Source: a virus. Taken from it: 22,521 nt of DNA. The DNA lies in the IMG/VR virus record IMGVR_UViG_3300037585_003129, positions 1-22,521 of that record; one strand, written 5' to 3'. Under the pieces are notes generated by a model. The model was not told the DNA's origin. It did not search any database and saw only the letters and a program-made list of their open reading frames with translations. Made by a program: the position numbers and the translations under genes. Within the stretch, counting starts at the first letter, position 1, and each line of letters opens with the position of its first letter. Shown here one piece after another: positions 14,401-21,207 of this stretch.

Positions 14401-14538
14401 GTCATAATTATATGCCTCTTAGGCATATATGATTATTATGACGCCTACACGTCTGCCGTCATAATATGAACATAAACCGTCATAATTGTCATAAAACATA
14501 CCGTAACCCCTTGATTTCATTACATCCGTTTTTATGAC
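14401..14538. repeat. GTCATAAT iteron-like cluster with central hairpin
   Basis: Four exact copies of GTCATAAT occur: three direct on the plus strand (14401-14408, 14458-14465, 14479-14486) and one inverted (14435-14442). Near copies GTCATAAA lie at 14488-14495 and, inverted, at 14531-14538. The first direct and inverted copies flank a hairpin, TATATGCCT-CTT-AGGCATATA (14409-14429). Copies at 14458 and 14479 are 21 bases apart, two helical turns. The region lies between the primase-helicase stop and a leftward gene. It suits a replication origin or a multi-site operator. Confidence 0.65.
14486..14516 (+). promoter_or_regulatory. Degenerate GTAACCCC element in the iteron region
   Basis: GTAACCCC (14503-14510) lies 17 bases from the start of a TTGTCA hexamer (14486-14491), almost the geometry of the three GTAACCC promoters. 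The -10 position reads TTGATT, a weak match. If active it would transcribe rightward, antisense to the primase-helicase gene, or bind the same regulator without acting as a promoter. Confidence 0.35.
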
Positions 14539-16670
14539 GCACCTGTCACCTTGCCCTCGGAACCCGTCGACCACACAAATCCGTCGTTCATGGCCATATG
14601 GCCGCTGGAAATGAGCCCGTCGAGCGCCTGCGTGTACGTCTGCCGCTTGTTATTGGCCGTCATCTTGCCGAGCGCGTGCTCACGCAGAAGCGCCTCCTGA
14701 ATGATCCACCGAGTGCCTGCCTCCGGCCATCCGGCGCCGGTCATATTGATGTGGCCCACGCGCTCCGATCTGAGCTGCTTGTACGCCGACAAGATCAGGC
14801 GCTGGTTCTTTCCGCTTGGCCGCTTCTGCCGCGCCTCGCTTGCCTCTTCCTCATCGACCGGCGTGACAACCGCAGTTGACACTGGGTCGCCATCCTCATC
14901 AGTGCCCAGCGGGAAGTCGTCGAGTTTAAATGTCAGCACGCCGCCGCCTTGCAAGTCTCGCTGCTTTGTGGCTTTGGCGAAGCGGTACACGCCGTCCTCG
15001 GCCACCTCCAGCTCGACCTCCGTATCGCAGGCGGCCCTGAGTGAGCTGTGGCCGCGTGCACCGGCCGCTGTGTCCTTGCCCGAGTGGTGCACGATCGGAA
15101 CCGCGCAGCCCGTCTCCAGCCGCAGCCGGTCGCAGTTTAGAATGAATGCCGTCATCGCTTCTGGGCTGTTCTCGTTGCCGCCTGCCATCGACCGGCTGAG
15201 AGTGTCGACGCAGATCGCCCCCATCCTCACGCCGGTGTGCGCCTCCACCTGTTTCGCCAGCTCGGCGATCTTCATCACGTCGGCGTCCGGATCGAGCAAG
15301 TCAACGGGGCTCGCCCGCACGGCCAACGGGACGTCCACGTCACCGTATTTCTGGCCGACCGCATATGCTCGGTTGCGGAATGCGTTCCCGCCCTCTGTGG
15401 CTAGGTACAGCACGCTGGATTGCTTTGTGCGGTTGCCCATCCAGATCCGGCCGGCTGCAACGTGATAGAGCGCGTCCAGCATAAAGAACGACTTGCCCAC
15501 GTTTGACTGCCCGTACACGACCGACATCTGCCCCCAGCCAAACCAATTCTTTATCAAGTATGAGCTGCCAAGCTGCGGCTTTGCCTCCGCGATAAAGAAA
15601 ACCTCGTCTGACAGGCTGACGTCGACCGCCTTGCTCTCGGCCGCGACATCATCGAGCCGCTTTGCCATCGCCAGAGCCTCGCGCATTTTTTGCGCTCCAG
15701 CCTCACGCAGAAAATCGTTTGCGTCCTTTACATTCTCGAAGCCTTGCTGATCGAAGCGCACGACGTGCACGTCGACGCTACCGTCGCCCTTGAGCACGTC
15801 GCCGACCGCCGCCACGTCAAGGTCAGGGTCAGCGCAGATCGTCACGTCGCTGGCCCTCGGAGGGTTGTACGTCGACATGCCGGCTTTGCCAAACGTGCAG
15901 ATGATCGTCGCCTCCGCGTGGCCCTCGACGGCCTGCCTGACGCTCAGCGCGTCCTCCGGCCCCTCGACCATAATGATGGCGCCGCCTTCGTGCTCATCGC
16001 CAATCCGCATCGCTGACCCAGATATGGCGCCTCGGCTGTATTTCGAGATCCCGTTGTGCTCGCGCTTCTGCCCCTCTGGGGTGAGCAGGACGGCTTGCAC
16101 GCCGCAGACGCTCCCGTCGTCGCCCAGCGCCGGAAAGATGATCGCGGGCCCGTCGTATAAGTTGGGCGTAAAGCGCGCCACGCCGGCAGCCGCGGAGGCT
16201 CTCAGGCCGCGTGAGTTCAAGTATAACAGCGCAGGCCGGCAGGCGTCCTTTGTATCCCTGTTGATCGGCACGGCGCGCTCCCACGATGCCCGAGCCTTTT
16301 CGATTTTCGCCGCGCGTGTCTCGTCGTCTCGGCTCAGTAATTCTTTGGCCGCCAGCCGTGTAATCAGCCGTTCCATCTCGCTTGGCTGAAACGGCACCGC
16401 GTCGGCGTTTTCCAACACCTTGGGGTTTTCGCTGCCGCGCTTAAACCCGCTGCCAATCGTCGACTTAATCTCATGCTCTTGCAGGCCAATGGCTTTGGCC
16501 GCCGCGTGCAGTTCGATGATCGTCGCCTCGATGTTTCCCGCGTCCATATGCGCGTGCCGACCCAACGTAAACGCCGCCTTGTTCAGCGCGACGTTGCGCT
16601 CGCCCCTCGGGGCTCCATCTATTTCGTGCACCAGATTTTCGCGCACCTTTGAAAAATATGCTTGGCTCAT
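14532..16670 (-). CDS. Primase-helicase (Toprim plus RecA-like ATPase)
   Basis: The product is 712 residues. The start is ATG at 16670, with GGAG eight bases upstream; the frame stays open further but lacks a site. Residues 1-80 form a helical PriCT-like segment. Residues ~120-175 (YLNSRGLRA) match the domain that precedes Toprim in phage primases. Toprim spans ~180-325, with VEGPEDALS (Glu236) and CADPDLD (Asp281, Asp283, Asp285). The RecA-like ATPase spans ~370-560, with Walker A GQSNVGKS (387-394), Walker B AICVDT (Asp489), the VHHSGK motif (527-532) and ARGHSSLRAACD (538-549), typical of RepA/AAA_25 helicases. The C-terminal ~100 residues may be a winged-helix region. No zinc-binding CHC2 motif is visible, so priming activity is inferred. 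It would unwind DNA and lay primers at the fork. Confidence 0.9.
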   Translation of the reverse strand: MSQAYFSKVRENLVHEIDGAPRGERNVALNKAAFTLGRHAHMDAGNIEATIIELHAAAKAIGLQEHEIKSTIGSGFKRGSENPKVLENADAVPFQPSEMERLITRLAAKELLSRDDETRAAKIEKARASWERAVPINRDTKDACRPALLYLNSRGLRASAAAGVARFTPNLYDGPAIIFPALGDDGSVCGVQAVLLTPEGQKREHNGISKYSRGAISGSAMRIGDEHEGGAIIMVEGPEDALSVRQAVEGHAEATIICTFGKAGMSTYNPPRASDVTICADPDLDVAAVGDVLKGDGSVDVHVVRFDQQGFENVKDANDFLREAGAQKMREALAMAKRLDDVAAESKAVDVSLSDEVFFIAEAKPQLGSSYLIKNWFGWGQMSVVYGQSNVGKSFFMLDALYHVAAGRIWMGNRTKQSSVLYLATEGGNAFRNRAYAVGQKYGDVDVPLAVRASPVDLLDPDADVMKIAELAKQVEAHTGVRMGAICVDTLSRSMAGGNENSPEAMTAFILNCDRLRLETGCAVPIVHHSGKDTAAGARGHSSLRAACDTEVELEVAEDGVYRFAKATKQRDLQGGGVLTFKLDDFPLGTDEDGDPVSTAVVTPVDEEEASEARQKRPSGKNQRLILSAYKQLRSERVGHINMTGAGWPEAGTRWIIQEALLREHALGKMTANNKRQTYTQALDGLISSGHMAMNDGFVWSTGSEGKVTGAS

Positions 16671-16693
16671 TATCCGCTCTCCTAAATAAGATG

Positions 16694-16720
16694 CGCGCCC
16701 GACGGTGTGCCGGACGCGCT
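16694..16720. terminator. GC-rich hairpin between SSB-like and primase-helicase genes
   Basis: A nine-base-pair stem with one G-U pair (minus strand GCGCGTCCG with CGGGCGCGC) and a nine-base loop sits in the short space between genes. The leftward side has only ATCTTATTT, so termination would be weak. It more likely trims or protects mRNA, lowering primase-helicase expression relative to the upstream SSB-like gene. Confidence 0.4.
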
Positions 16721-16726
16721 TTTCTC

Positions 16727-17311
16727 TTAAAATCCGAAGTCGTCTCCGGCCGCTGCGGCTGCCACTGGGGCGGCTTGAGCGGGAGGGGCGGCTTGCGGTG
16801 CCGGAGCAGCCGCAGGCGCCTCTGTGGGAGCCTCTGGGCGCGGTATCCACTTCTTTATAGCAAAGCCTACGTCGTAGCTTGTGCCGCGCCCTATGACGAC
16901 CGGCGTCGAGCTGGTGATTTGCACCACCGGTATCTGTGTCTCGAACTCCGGACACTTTTCGGCCTCGTTATATAGCTTGGCTATAAACTGGCCAAGGCCG
17001 TAGCTGTTGCCGCTGAACTCGGCCTCGCGCCGGTCTTGCAGCCAGCACTTAACCTCGAAGCCGTTTTTATGGCTGTCGCTCGGTCGCGGGATTTGCTGCG
17101 ACGGGCTCGGCCACGGCTGCCAGTCACGCACGCCGACGTCGATGTGGAGCCAGCCGAAAACTACATTCTTGATGTCGATCGCGACACCAGCTCCCATATC
17201 AAGAGGCGGCTCGTCGCCGGCCTCGCTTTTAACCCACCACTTATTCTGCGGTAGGTTGGCTCTCAGGTAGACACCGCTGGTGTCAGATGAACTTCCGAAT
17301 GATATTGGCAT
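16727..17311 (-). CDS. SSB-like single-stranded DNA-binding protein
   Basis: The product is 194 residues from ATG at 17311 behind AAGAGGTAACC. Residues 1-155 look like a beta-rich core with many aromatic residues (WWVKSE, FGWLHIDVGVRDWQPWP, FEVKCWLQD). Residues 158-189 are a flexible Ala/Pro-rich linker. The chain ends AAGDDFGF, an acidic tip with terminal Phe like that of bacterial SSB (DDDIPF) and T7 gp2.5, which recruits replication partners. It lies between the primase-helicase and the exonuclease gene, where phages often keep SSB or annealing proteins. I recognise similar proteins in environmental phages but cannot name the family with certainty. Single-strand binding is inferred from the tail, composition and context. 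Confidence 0.65.
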   Translation of the reverse strand: MPISFGSSSDTSGVYLRANLPQNKWWVKSEAGDEPPLDMGAGVAIDIKNVVFGWLHIDVGVRDWQPWPSPSQQIPRPSDSHKNGFEVKCWLQDRREAEFSGNSYGLGQFIAKLYNEAEKCPEFETQIPVVQITSSTPVVIGRGTSYDVGFAIKKWIPRPEAPTEAPAAAPAPQAAPPAQAAPVAAAAAGDDFGF

Positions 17312-17334
17312 GGTTACCTCTTAGGTTGGTTTGC

Positions 17335-18150
17335 CTAAACCCCGTCGGGTTGTGAAAATTGAAATGCCCAGCGCGGCAACTGCAACGTCTGCAAATCGCC
17401 ATAGTCGTAGCCGAACACTCCGGTTTCACGCGCCCTCGCATATTGCAAAAGCGCGTATTCTGTTGCCGCCTGTCCCTCGGTGAGGCTGTGAGCGTCCAGC
17501 TCGTATATGCCAACCAAGTGCGGGGGCTCTTTGCCTACCGCGATGAACACGAACCTGTCAACCTCATGCCCATCTTGCGCCATCACAGCGCGGTAGAAAT
17601 ATTCCTGAATATGATACCCGAAATTTGCAATGCTCTTTGCAAAGCCCGCAGGCGACGGGTCCAATGTCGTCTTCAAATCGATGACGGCCGCGATGTCTCG
17701 GCGCCAGCCGTCAGGGCGGCACCTCACGTCGACGTGCTTTTCTTTCACGCCCTCCACTGGGAGCTGGCTGAACACGCTGGCCTCGACCAGCAAGTCACCG
17801 GTTAACAGGGAAGCCGCGGCAGCGTTGCTGCGCACGGCCTCCGCCATGTCGGACGCAAGGCGATAGTCGCCCTCTGTGAGTAGCAGCGCGCCCTCTTCAT
17901 CAGCCTGCTTTTTTAAATCCTTCCACTCGGAGCCCCGACGCGTCTCAGGCCCGCACCAAACCATCGAGCTGTTTTCGGGCTCAAGTGTGAAAGTGTGCGC
18001 AGCCGTTCCAACGTCGAACGCAGTCGTGTTTTTCCGCTGGGCACCCTTAAAGTGGGCAAGCGATTTCTGCGCAATCGTTTTGACCCCAGAGGCGCTCAGA
18101 GACGGATCTAAGTGGTACTCCTCAATCGGCATGTTCACTTTAATTGGCAT
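17335..18150 (-). CDS. RecE/exonuclease VIII-like PD-(D/E)XK exonuclease
   Basis: The product is 271 residues. I choose ATG at 18150 (MPIKVNMPIEEYH), since the upstream in-frame ATG at 18165 lies at the GGAGGGG that serves as its ribosome-binding site. The gene overlaps the resolvase gene by 11 bases. Conserved features are the N-terminal LSASGVKTI, the family motif FDVGTAAHTF with His52, Glu123, Asp147 in RCRPDGW, the IDLKTT core (Asp158, Lys160), and QEYFYR (Gln182, Tyr186). These form the metal-binding active site of RecE and lambda-exonuclease-like nucleases (DUF3799/PDDEXK_1). The enzyme would resect double-strand ends for recombination-dependent replication. The usual partner annealase is not obvious, though the downstream SSB-like protein may serve. 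Confidence 0.85.
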   Translation of the reverse strand: MPIKVNMPIEEYHLDPSLSASGVKTIAQKSLAHFKGAQRKNTTAFDVGTAAHTFTLEPENSSMVWCGPETRRGSEWKDLKKQADEEGALLLTEGDYRLASDMAEAVRSNAAAASLLTGDLLVEASVFSQLPVEGVKEKHVDVRCRPDGWRRDIAAVIDLKTTLDPSPAGFAKSIANFGYHIQEYFYRAVMAQDGHEVDRFVFIAVGKEPPHLVGIYELDAHSLTEGQAATEYALLQYARARETGVFGYDYGDLQTLQLPRWAFQFSQPDGV

Positions 18151-18604
18151 TCTTTCCCCTCCCATATTGCGCGATAAGAAGTGCCTCCGCGCGGTGCTCG
18201 TCTTTCTTTCGTTTCAGCTCGGCCGCCCGATCAGGGAACCATTGCTGCGCCAGTCGTCTGGCGGCGTCCTTATCACGCGGCAAATTCATGCTGCGCTTCC
18301 AAGTATTCGGCGTGACCAGCGTGTAGCGGCTGCGCGAGAGCGCCGCGGTTGTCACGATCTGCCCGAAGGCGTAGCCAAGTTTAAACGTCGAGCTGACGCC
18401 CTGCCGCGGCATGGCCTGCTGCCTTTCTATGTATATGTGGTCGACGGCCTCGACGCTGGTCAGTATATCCATCAGCGCCGTAACATCGACGCCGCCCTCC
18501 GAGTAAACTGGTAGGTCGTGGACCTCGCTCCAGTTGTCTCCGATTATGCCGACGCCTCCGGTTCTGTAACCGCAGTCGATGCCAATGGTCACGGCTTCTT
18601 TCAT
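18140..18604 (-). CDS. RuvC-like Holliday junction resolvase
   Basis: The product is 154 residues from ATG at 18604, directly after the previous stop. It has the RNase-H fold signature: Asp10 in IGIDCG, Glu60 in IYIERQ, and a C-terminal DEHRAEALLIAQY helix with Asp135 and Glu140. In RuvC family proteins these four acidic residues bind two metals; here the last is Glu rather than the common Asp. TPNTWKRSM (98-106) matches the VxPxxWK segment of the family. The length is close to that of E. coli RuvC (173). It resolves branched DNA before packaging and probably works with the co-transcribed exonuclease. Confidence 0.88.
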   Translation of the reverse strand: MKEAVTIGIDCGYRTGGVGIIGDNWSEVHDLPVYSEGGVDVTALMDILTSVEAVDHIYIERQQAMPRQGVSSTFKLGYAFGQIVTTAALSRSRYTLVTPNTWKRSMNLPRDKDAARRLAQQWFPDRAAELKRKKDEHRAEALLIAQYGRGKNAN

Positions 18605-18883
18605 CTAATGCATATCCTTTTTGCTTGGGGCGTTTAAATCTTGCGAGATGATACTGTGAACTAATATTAGTAGCTCGCCGGTGTCAAACGTATCCTCCTT
18701 TAGAAACGCAATAGCAGCCTGAAGCATCCCGACCGTCATGCTGGTGCGCGCCATATCGGCAAACTCTTCATCTTCGCCCTCCGACACGCCGGCTTGCAGG
18801 CCGCGCAAAAATTCAACTGACGTGTTGAACGCGTCGGCCTGCGTGGCGGTTAACCGCCTTTCAAACTCCGACCAGTCAGGCAT
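18605..18883 (-). CDS. Small acidic helical unknown protein
   Basis: This gene encodes 92 residues. I choose ATG at 18883 (MPDWSEFERRLTATQADAF), which overlaps the upstream stop within ATGCCTGA. A GTG start at 18910 would lengthen the overlap and has no site. The protein appears fully helical with an acidic middle (VSEGEDEEFADMA) and a hydrophobic helix (MTVGMLQAAIAFLKED) that is too short and charged at its ends to be a clear membrane segment. It abuts the resolvase gene. I do not recognise a family. It could be a recombination accessory. Confidence 0.6.
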   Translation of the reverse strand: MPDWSEFERRLTATQADAFNTSVEFLRGLQAGVSEGEDEEFADMARTSMTVGMLQAAIAFLKEDTFDTGELLILVHSIISQDLNAPSKKDMH

Positions 18884-19034
18884 CGACGGCGCCTGCCGCT
18901 TTAGCCTCACTGAGCATCCGCATCAGCGCTCGCTCGGTAAGCACAGACATGCTGATGCGCTCGCGCTTGCTTAACTTGCGCAGCTCATCAATTACCTCGA
19001 CGCGGATGTGCGCCCCTAGTTGCTTCGTTTCCAT
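18876..19034 (-). CDS. 52-residue ribbon-helix-helix protein
   Basis: A 52-codon frame from ATG at 19034 has AAGGAG six bases upstream and overlaps both neighbours (19 bases with the upstream gene, eight with the downstream one). The peptide begins METKQLGAHIRVEVIDELRKLS and continues with RISMSVLTERALMRMLSEA. That is a beta strand followed by two helices in the size and pattern of Arc/CopG ribbon-helix-helix repressors. Such proteins bind short inverted repeats as dimers. It could control one of the operators in this window, such as the GTAACCC or CACAT sites. The target is not shown by the sequence. Confidence 0.65.
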   Translation of the reverse strand: METKQLGAHIRVEVIDELRKLSKRERISMSVLTERALMRMLSEAKAAGAVDA

Positions 19035-19390
19035 GTTAGTCTCCTTTCCTGCGCCGGCTCCGGCGCGTTAAAATCAAAAGTGTGTTGCCGCGGGATCGAA
19101 TAGAACGTGTAACCGTCATCCCTTTCTCCGTCCAGATATCCCAGCTTTACAAGCGTATCCAGAGCGCGCTGGATGCGCTCGACCGGAACGCCTACAATTC
19201 GGTTCTGAAAGTCGTTTATGATCCACACGGGCCGCGTTGCCGCGATCCGCAATATTTCTTTGCGCAGCTTACCGACCGGCCAGACGCGAGCGCGTTCCGA
19301 GGTTTTGTGCTTGGTGCTGCGCATTACCCGCAGAAGGCGCTCGTTTTCCGCCTCCGCCATCTCCTTCATTTTGTCAAGCTGCGTTGTCAC
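19016..19390 (-). CDS. Candidate winged-helix regulator
   Basis: The product is 124 residues, with GTG at 19390 overlapping the upstream stop (GTGA) and GGAG seven bases ahead. The N-terminal 30 residues are a helix (LDKMKEMAEAENERLLRVM). Residues ~40-95 fit a winged helix-turn-helix: LRKEILRIAATRPVWIINDF, then VPVERIQRALDTLVKLGYLD (recognition helix), and a wing-like YTFYSIPRQ. The tail carries a Pro-rich, basic segment (PEPAQERRLTWKR). The pattern is like phage proteins that sense or bind DNA at promoters. It is followed by a ribbon-helix-helix gene, giving two putative DNA-binding genes in a row. The call is from secondary-structure pattern only. Confidence 0.55.
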   Translation of the reverse strand: MTTQLDKMKEMAEAENERLLRVMRSTKHKTSERARVWPVGKLRKEILRIAATRPVWIINDFQNRIVGVPVERIQRALDTLVKLGYLDGERDDGYTFYSIPRQHTFDFNAPEPAQERRLTWKRSN

Positions 19391-19563
19391 GGCAACTCTC
19401 CAAGGGCGCGCTCCAGAGCGTCACACAGCGCGATAATCTCCGCCGCACGCTGGTGCGTCGTGTGGATGTTTTCGTTATTGGCCTTGGCGTCAAGGCGGAT
19501 GATATCCGCCTTGCGCCGTATAGCCATCACGAACATGTGCGGGCTGTTACTTTGTTCCTGCAT
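19387..19563 (-). CDS. 58-residue helical unknown protein
   Basis: A 58-codon frame starts with ATG at 19563 behind AGGAGG and ends at 19387 in a four-base overlap with the next GTG. It begins MQEQSNSPHMFVMAIRRKADI and continues with helices containing AKANNENIHTTHQRAAEIIAL. It is likely an amphipathic helical hairpin. No metal motif or membrane segment is present. The excellent ribosome-binding site and couplings on both sides support it as real. Function unknown. Confidence 0.65.
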   Translation of the reverse strand: MQEQSNSPHMFVMAIRRKADIIRLDAKANNENIHTTHQRAAEIIALCDALERALGELP

Positions 19564-19756
19564 CGATTTCCTCCTGCAATTTTTTGGCCTCAGCCTCCAG
19601 CGCGCGGTATTCGCTCATGGCCACGGCAATTTCAGTTGATACCCACGCCGGCCGCACGCCGGTGCCGTACCGCTTGCGTAGGTCGGCGACATCAGCCAGA
19701 CGCATCGCGTTCATCTCTGCGATCGCTTGGATCTGCTTTGATCTTGATTGGTTCAT
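19547..19756 (-). CDS. 69-residue helical unknown protein
   Basis: This gene encodes 69 residues from ATG at 19756, with GAGGAGA five bases upstream, and overlaps the next gene by 17 bases. The sequence is almost all helix: an N-terminal half with SRSKQIQAIAEMNAMRLADV, then a KRYGTG turn, and a C-terminal helix (YRALEAEAKKLQEEIDAG) that could form a coiled coil. It belongs to the run of small genes between the zinc-finger protein and the recombination genes. I do not recognise it. Confidence 0.65.
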   Translation of the reverse strand: MNQSRSKQIQAIAEMNAMRLADVADLRKRYGTGVRPAWVSTEIAVAMSEYRALEAEAKKLQEEIDAGTK

Positions 19757-19768
19757 AATATTCTCCTC

Positions 19769-19861
19769 TCAGAACCAGTGGTGGATTTCACCATACGCCC
19801 AGAGGGCGCACAGTATTGCGGTGATCAAAAAGATCAGCGCGTGCTCGGTGCTCTCCTTCAT
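19769..19861 (-). CDS. 30-residue single-span membrane peptide
   Basis: A 30-codon frame starts at ATG 19861, overlapping the upstream stop in ATGA with GGGGG five bases ahead. The peptide has a charged N-terminus (MKESTEH), a hydrophobic stretch (ALIFLITAILCALWAYG, residues 8-24) long enough to cross a membrane, and a His/Trp end (EIHHWF). It could be a membrane regulator, a small holin-like or exclusion peptide. Its position in the replication region is against a lysis role. The coupling is the main evidence that it is real. Confidence 0.55.
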   Translation of the reverse strand: MKESTEHALIFLITAILCALWAYGEIHHWF

Positions 19862-20700
19862 GCGAGCCCCCAGTTGGCAGCGCAGATCGGACCGATGCCG
19901 CGCTCTATGCTATCTTTGTTTGTCAGTGTACGGCCGCAGCACGCGCAGATGCCAAACTTGTGGCCATACGCGGTTGCGCTGCTCAGCGGGTCAGCGGCCA
20001 GCGCTTGCAGCGCCTCGGTGACCTCGGTTGTGCACTTGCGGAATGCCGTCATCTCGCCGTCACGAACATAGCCGTAGTAGTCGTCCTCAAAAGCGGGGCC
20101 AGCTTTTACATTGATGGCGCCGGCGTTCTTGGCGTTAGGGCCAGCCTTAGAAAGAACAAGGCCGTTCAGGCGCAGCTTCGGGTACTGGATGCCGGACATC
20201 TGAGCCGTGGCAAAGACTTCCTCGACCCGACCCAAATCGACTTTTACCTTTGGAGCCGCCCGCTCGGCTGCGCGCTTTGCGTCACGCTCGGCCTGCTCGG
20301 CTACGATCTTGCCGGCCAGAGCGGCCTGCTTATCTGTCAGCGCGTTGTACTTGTCGAATGAGGCCAGCAAGCTGGAGGCGATGTTGTGCCACTGCATTGC
20401 GCGCAGCCCCTCGATCAATCCTTCGTGCTCCGCCATAAAATCGTCCTTGGCGTCCTGCGCCAGCTTAGCTTTGCGCGCGACGCGCTGGGCCTTTGCCTTG
20501 AAGCGCTCGGCTGGGCTCGCATAAAAGAAGCCTTTGCCCTTGCAGGCGAGACAGTTGCTGTTGCCGTGGCGGTTTGTGCCGCCAGACCATTTGCCGGTGC
20601 CAGAACACTGGCCGCACGGGTGAGTTTCACGCTCTTTCTTTGAGCCGGTAATCACCGGCTCATCTGCGAGGCTTGCTGCGAAATCTTCAAAGGTGCTCAT
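19858..20700 (-). CDS. Two-zinc-finger protein with DUF6011-like C-terminus
   Basis: The product is 280 residues, with ATG at 20700 sharing one base with the preceding stop. Near the N-terminus, CGQCSGTGKWSGG (C29, C32) and CLACKGKGF (C50, C53) form a DnaJ-type CxxCxGxG zinc site. Residues ~65-150 are a very basic and acidic helical region (AKAQRVARKAKLAQDAKDDF). A central domain (155-225) has a strand-rich QYPKLRLNGLVLSKAG segment. The C-terminus has GICACCGRTLTNKDS and ERGIGPICAANWG, matching DUF6011, a small zinc ribbon in phage and bacterial proteins. Binding of DNA or RNA through two zinc modules is the likely role. I infer a role in replication or transcription from position only. Confidence 0.75.
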   Translation of the reverse strand: MSTFEDFAASLADEPVITGSKKERETHPCGQCSGTGKWSGGTNRHGNSNCLACKGKGFFYASPAERFKAKAQRVARKAKLAQDAKDDFMAEHEGLIEGLRAMQWHNIASSLLASFDKYNALTDKQAALAGKIVAEQAERDAKRAAERAAPKVKVDLGRVEEVFATAQMSGIQYPKLRLNGLVLSKAGPNAKNAGAINVKAGPAFEDDYYGYVRDGEMTAFRKCTTEVTEALQALAADPLSSATAYGHKFGICACCGRTLTNKDSIERGIGPICAANWGLA

Positions 20701-21059
20701 TATACTTGCTCCACTTTTTTGAAACCGACGGGGGAAACCGTATAAGTTTCATCGCCAACAACCATCCGATCAAATACCATTGTTGACCTTTGGCCCATCC
20801 CGTCTTCGCGCTGGCGCAACACGGTGACATCTTCGTTGTAGTCGCCGTTTGGCATTTCGCCGCCATCACGCGTTGGAAGAAATTCTTTTTTGATAGACCA
20901 AGAGCCCATCACGTTGTTTGTGTAGCGGTAAGCGTACTCAAGCATTTCCTCGACGCCGTGGTTTACGAAGTCAGACACGTCAACTTTTGCCACATCTGTG
21001 TAGCTAGTTACGTCGCCAGTGTCGCGGTTGCGCTCTGCGTGTTGTACGATGATTTCCAT
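20700..21059 (-). CDS. Unknown protein behind a GTAACCC promoter
   Basis: The product is 119 residues from ATG at 21059, with AGGAGAACG six bases upstream, the leader shared with genes at 9689, 21762 and 22063. It begins MEIIVQHAERNRDTGDVTSYTD, then a helix (VNHGVEEMLEYAYRYTNNV) and a strand-rich half (MVFDRMVVGDETYTVSPVGF). It is acidic with no cysteine or membrane segment. It opens the operon that continues into the zinc-finger gene. I recognise no family. Confidence 0.7.
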   Translation of the reverse strand: MEIIVQHAERNRDTGDVTSYTDVAKVDVSDFVNHGVEEMLEYAYRYTNNVMGSWSIKKEFLPTRDGGEMPNGDYNEDVTVLRQREDGMGQRSTMVFDRMVVGDETYTVSPVGFKKVEQV

Positions 21060-21088
21060 TTTTTTCGTTCTCCTGTTGTTACATCCTT

Positions 21089-21117
21089 AATATGGGGTTA
21101 CCTTTCAAATATTACAA
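21089..21117 (-). promoter_or_regulatory. Leftward GTAACCC-class promoter
   Basis: On the minus strand, -35 TTGTAA (21117-21112) and -10 CATATT (21094-21089) are 17 bases apart, with GTAACCCC (21101-21094) abutting the -10. The two hexamers, the spacer length and GTAACCCCATATTA are identical to the rightward promoter at 9630-9658. It drives the gene starting at 21059. Confidence 0.65.
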
Positions 21118-21166
21118 TAGTTCCGCAAAAATAATTTTAAATTAACTCTATACCCTTTCAGAGGCG

Positions 21167-21205
21167 ATATAAGCCCCGCTGAGTGGGGGGATTTCTCCCC
21201 CTTTT
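21167..21205. terminator. Overlapping hairpins after the 21208 gene
   Basis: GGGGG and CCCCC form a hairpin whose plus side is followed by TTTTGTTT. A second pairing (minus CCCC-ACTCAGC-GGGG followed by CTTATAT) overlaps it and suits leftward termination just past the stop codon at 21208. The two are mutually exclusive, so termination may be partial or regulated. Confidence 0.45.
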
Positions 21206-21207
21206 GT

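Noticed and set aside
14209-14469. 86-codon plus-strand open frame over the iteron region
   Set aside because: It is antisense to the nuclease-like gene and its end is formed by the repeat boxes; no ribosome-binding site is present.
14701-15465. 254-codon plus-strand open frame inside the primase-helicase gene
   Set aside because: It is antisense to Walker and Toprim-coding sequence and Ser/Ala/Pro-rich, as expected for a shadow frame in GC-rich DNA.
16671-16955. N-terminal extension of the primase-helicase by 95 codons
   Set aside because: The extension overlaps the SSB-like gene, is low-complexity Arg/Ser/Gly sequence, and lacks a ribosome-binding site, whereas ATG 16670 has one.
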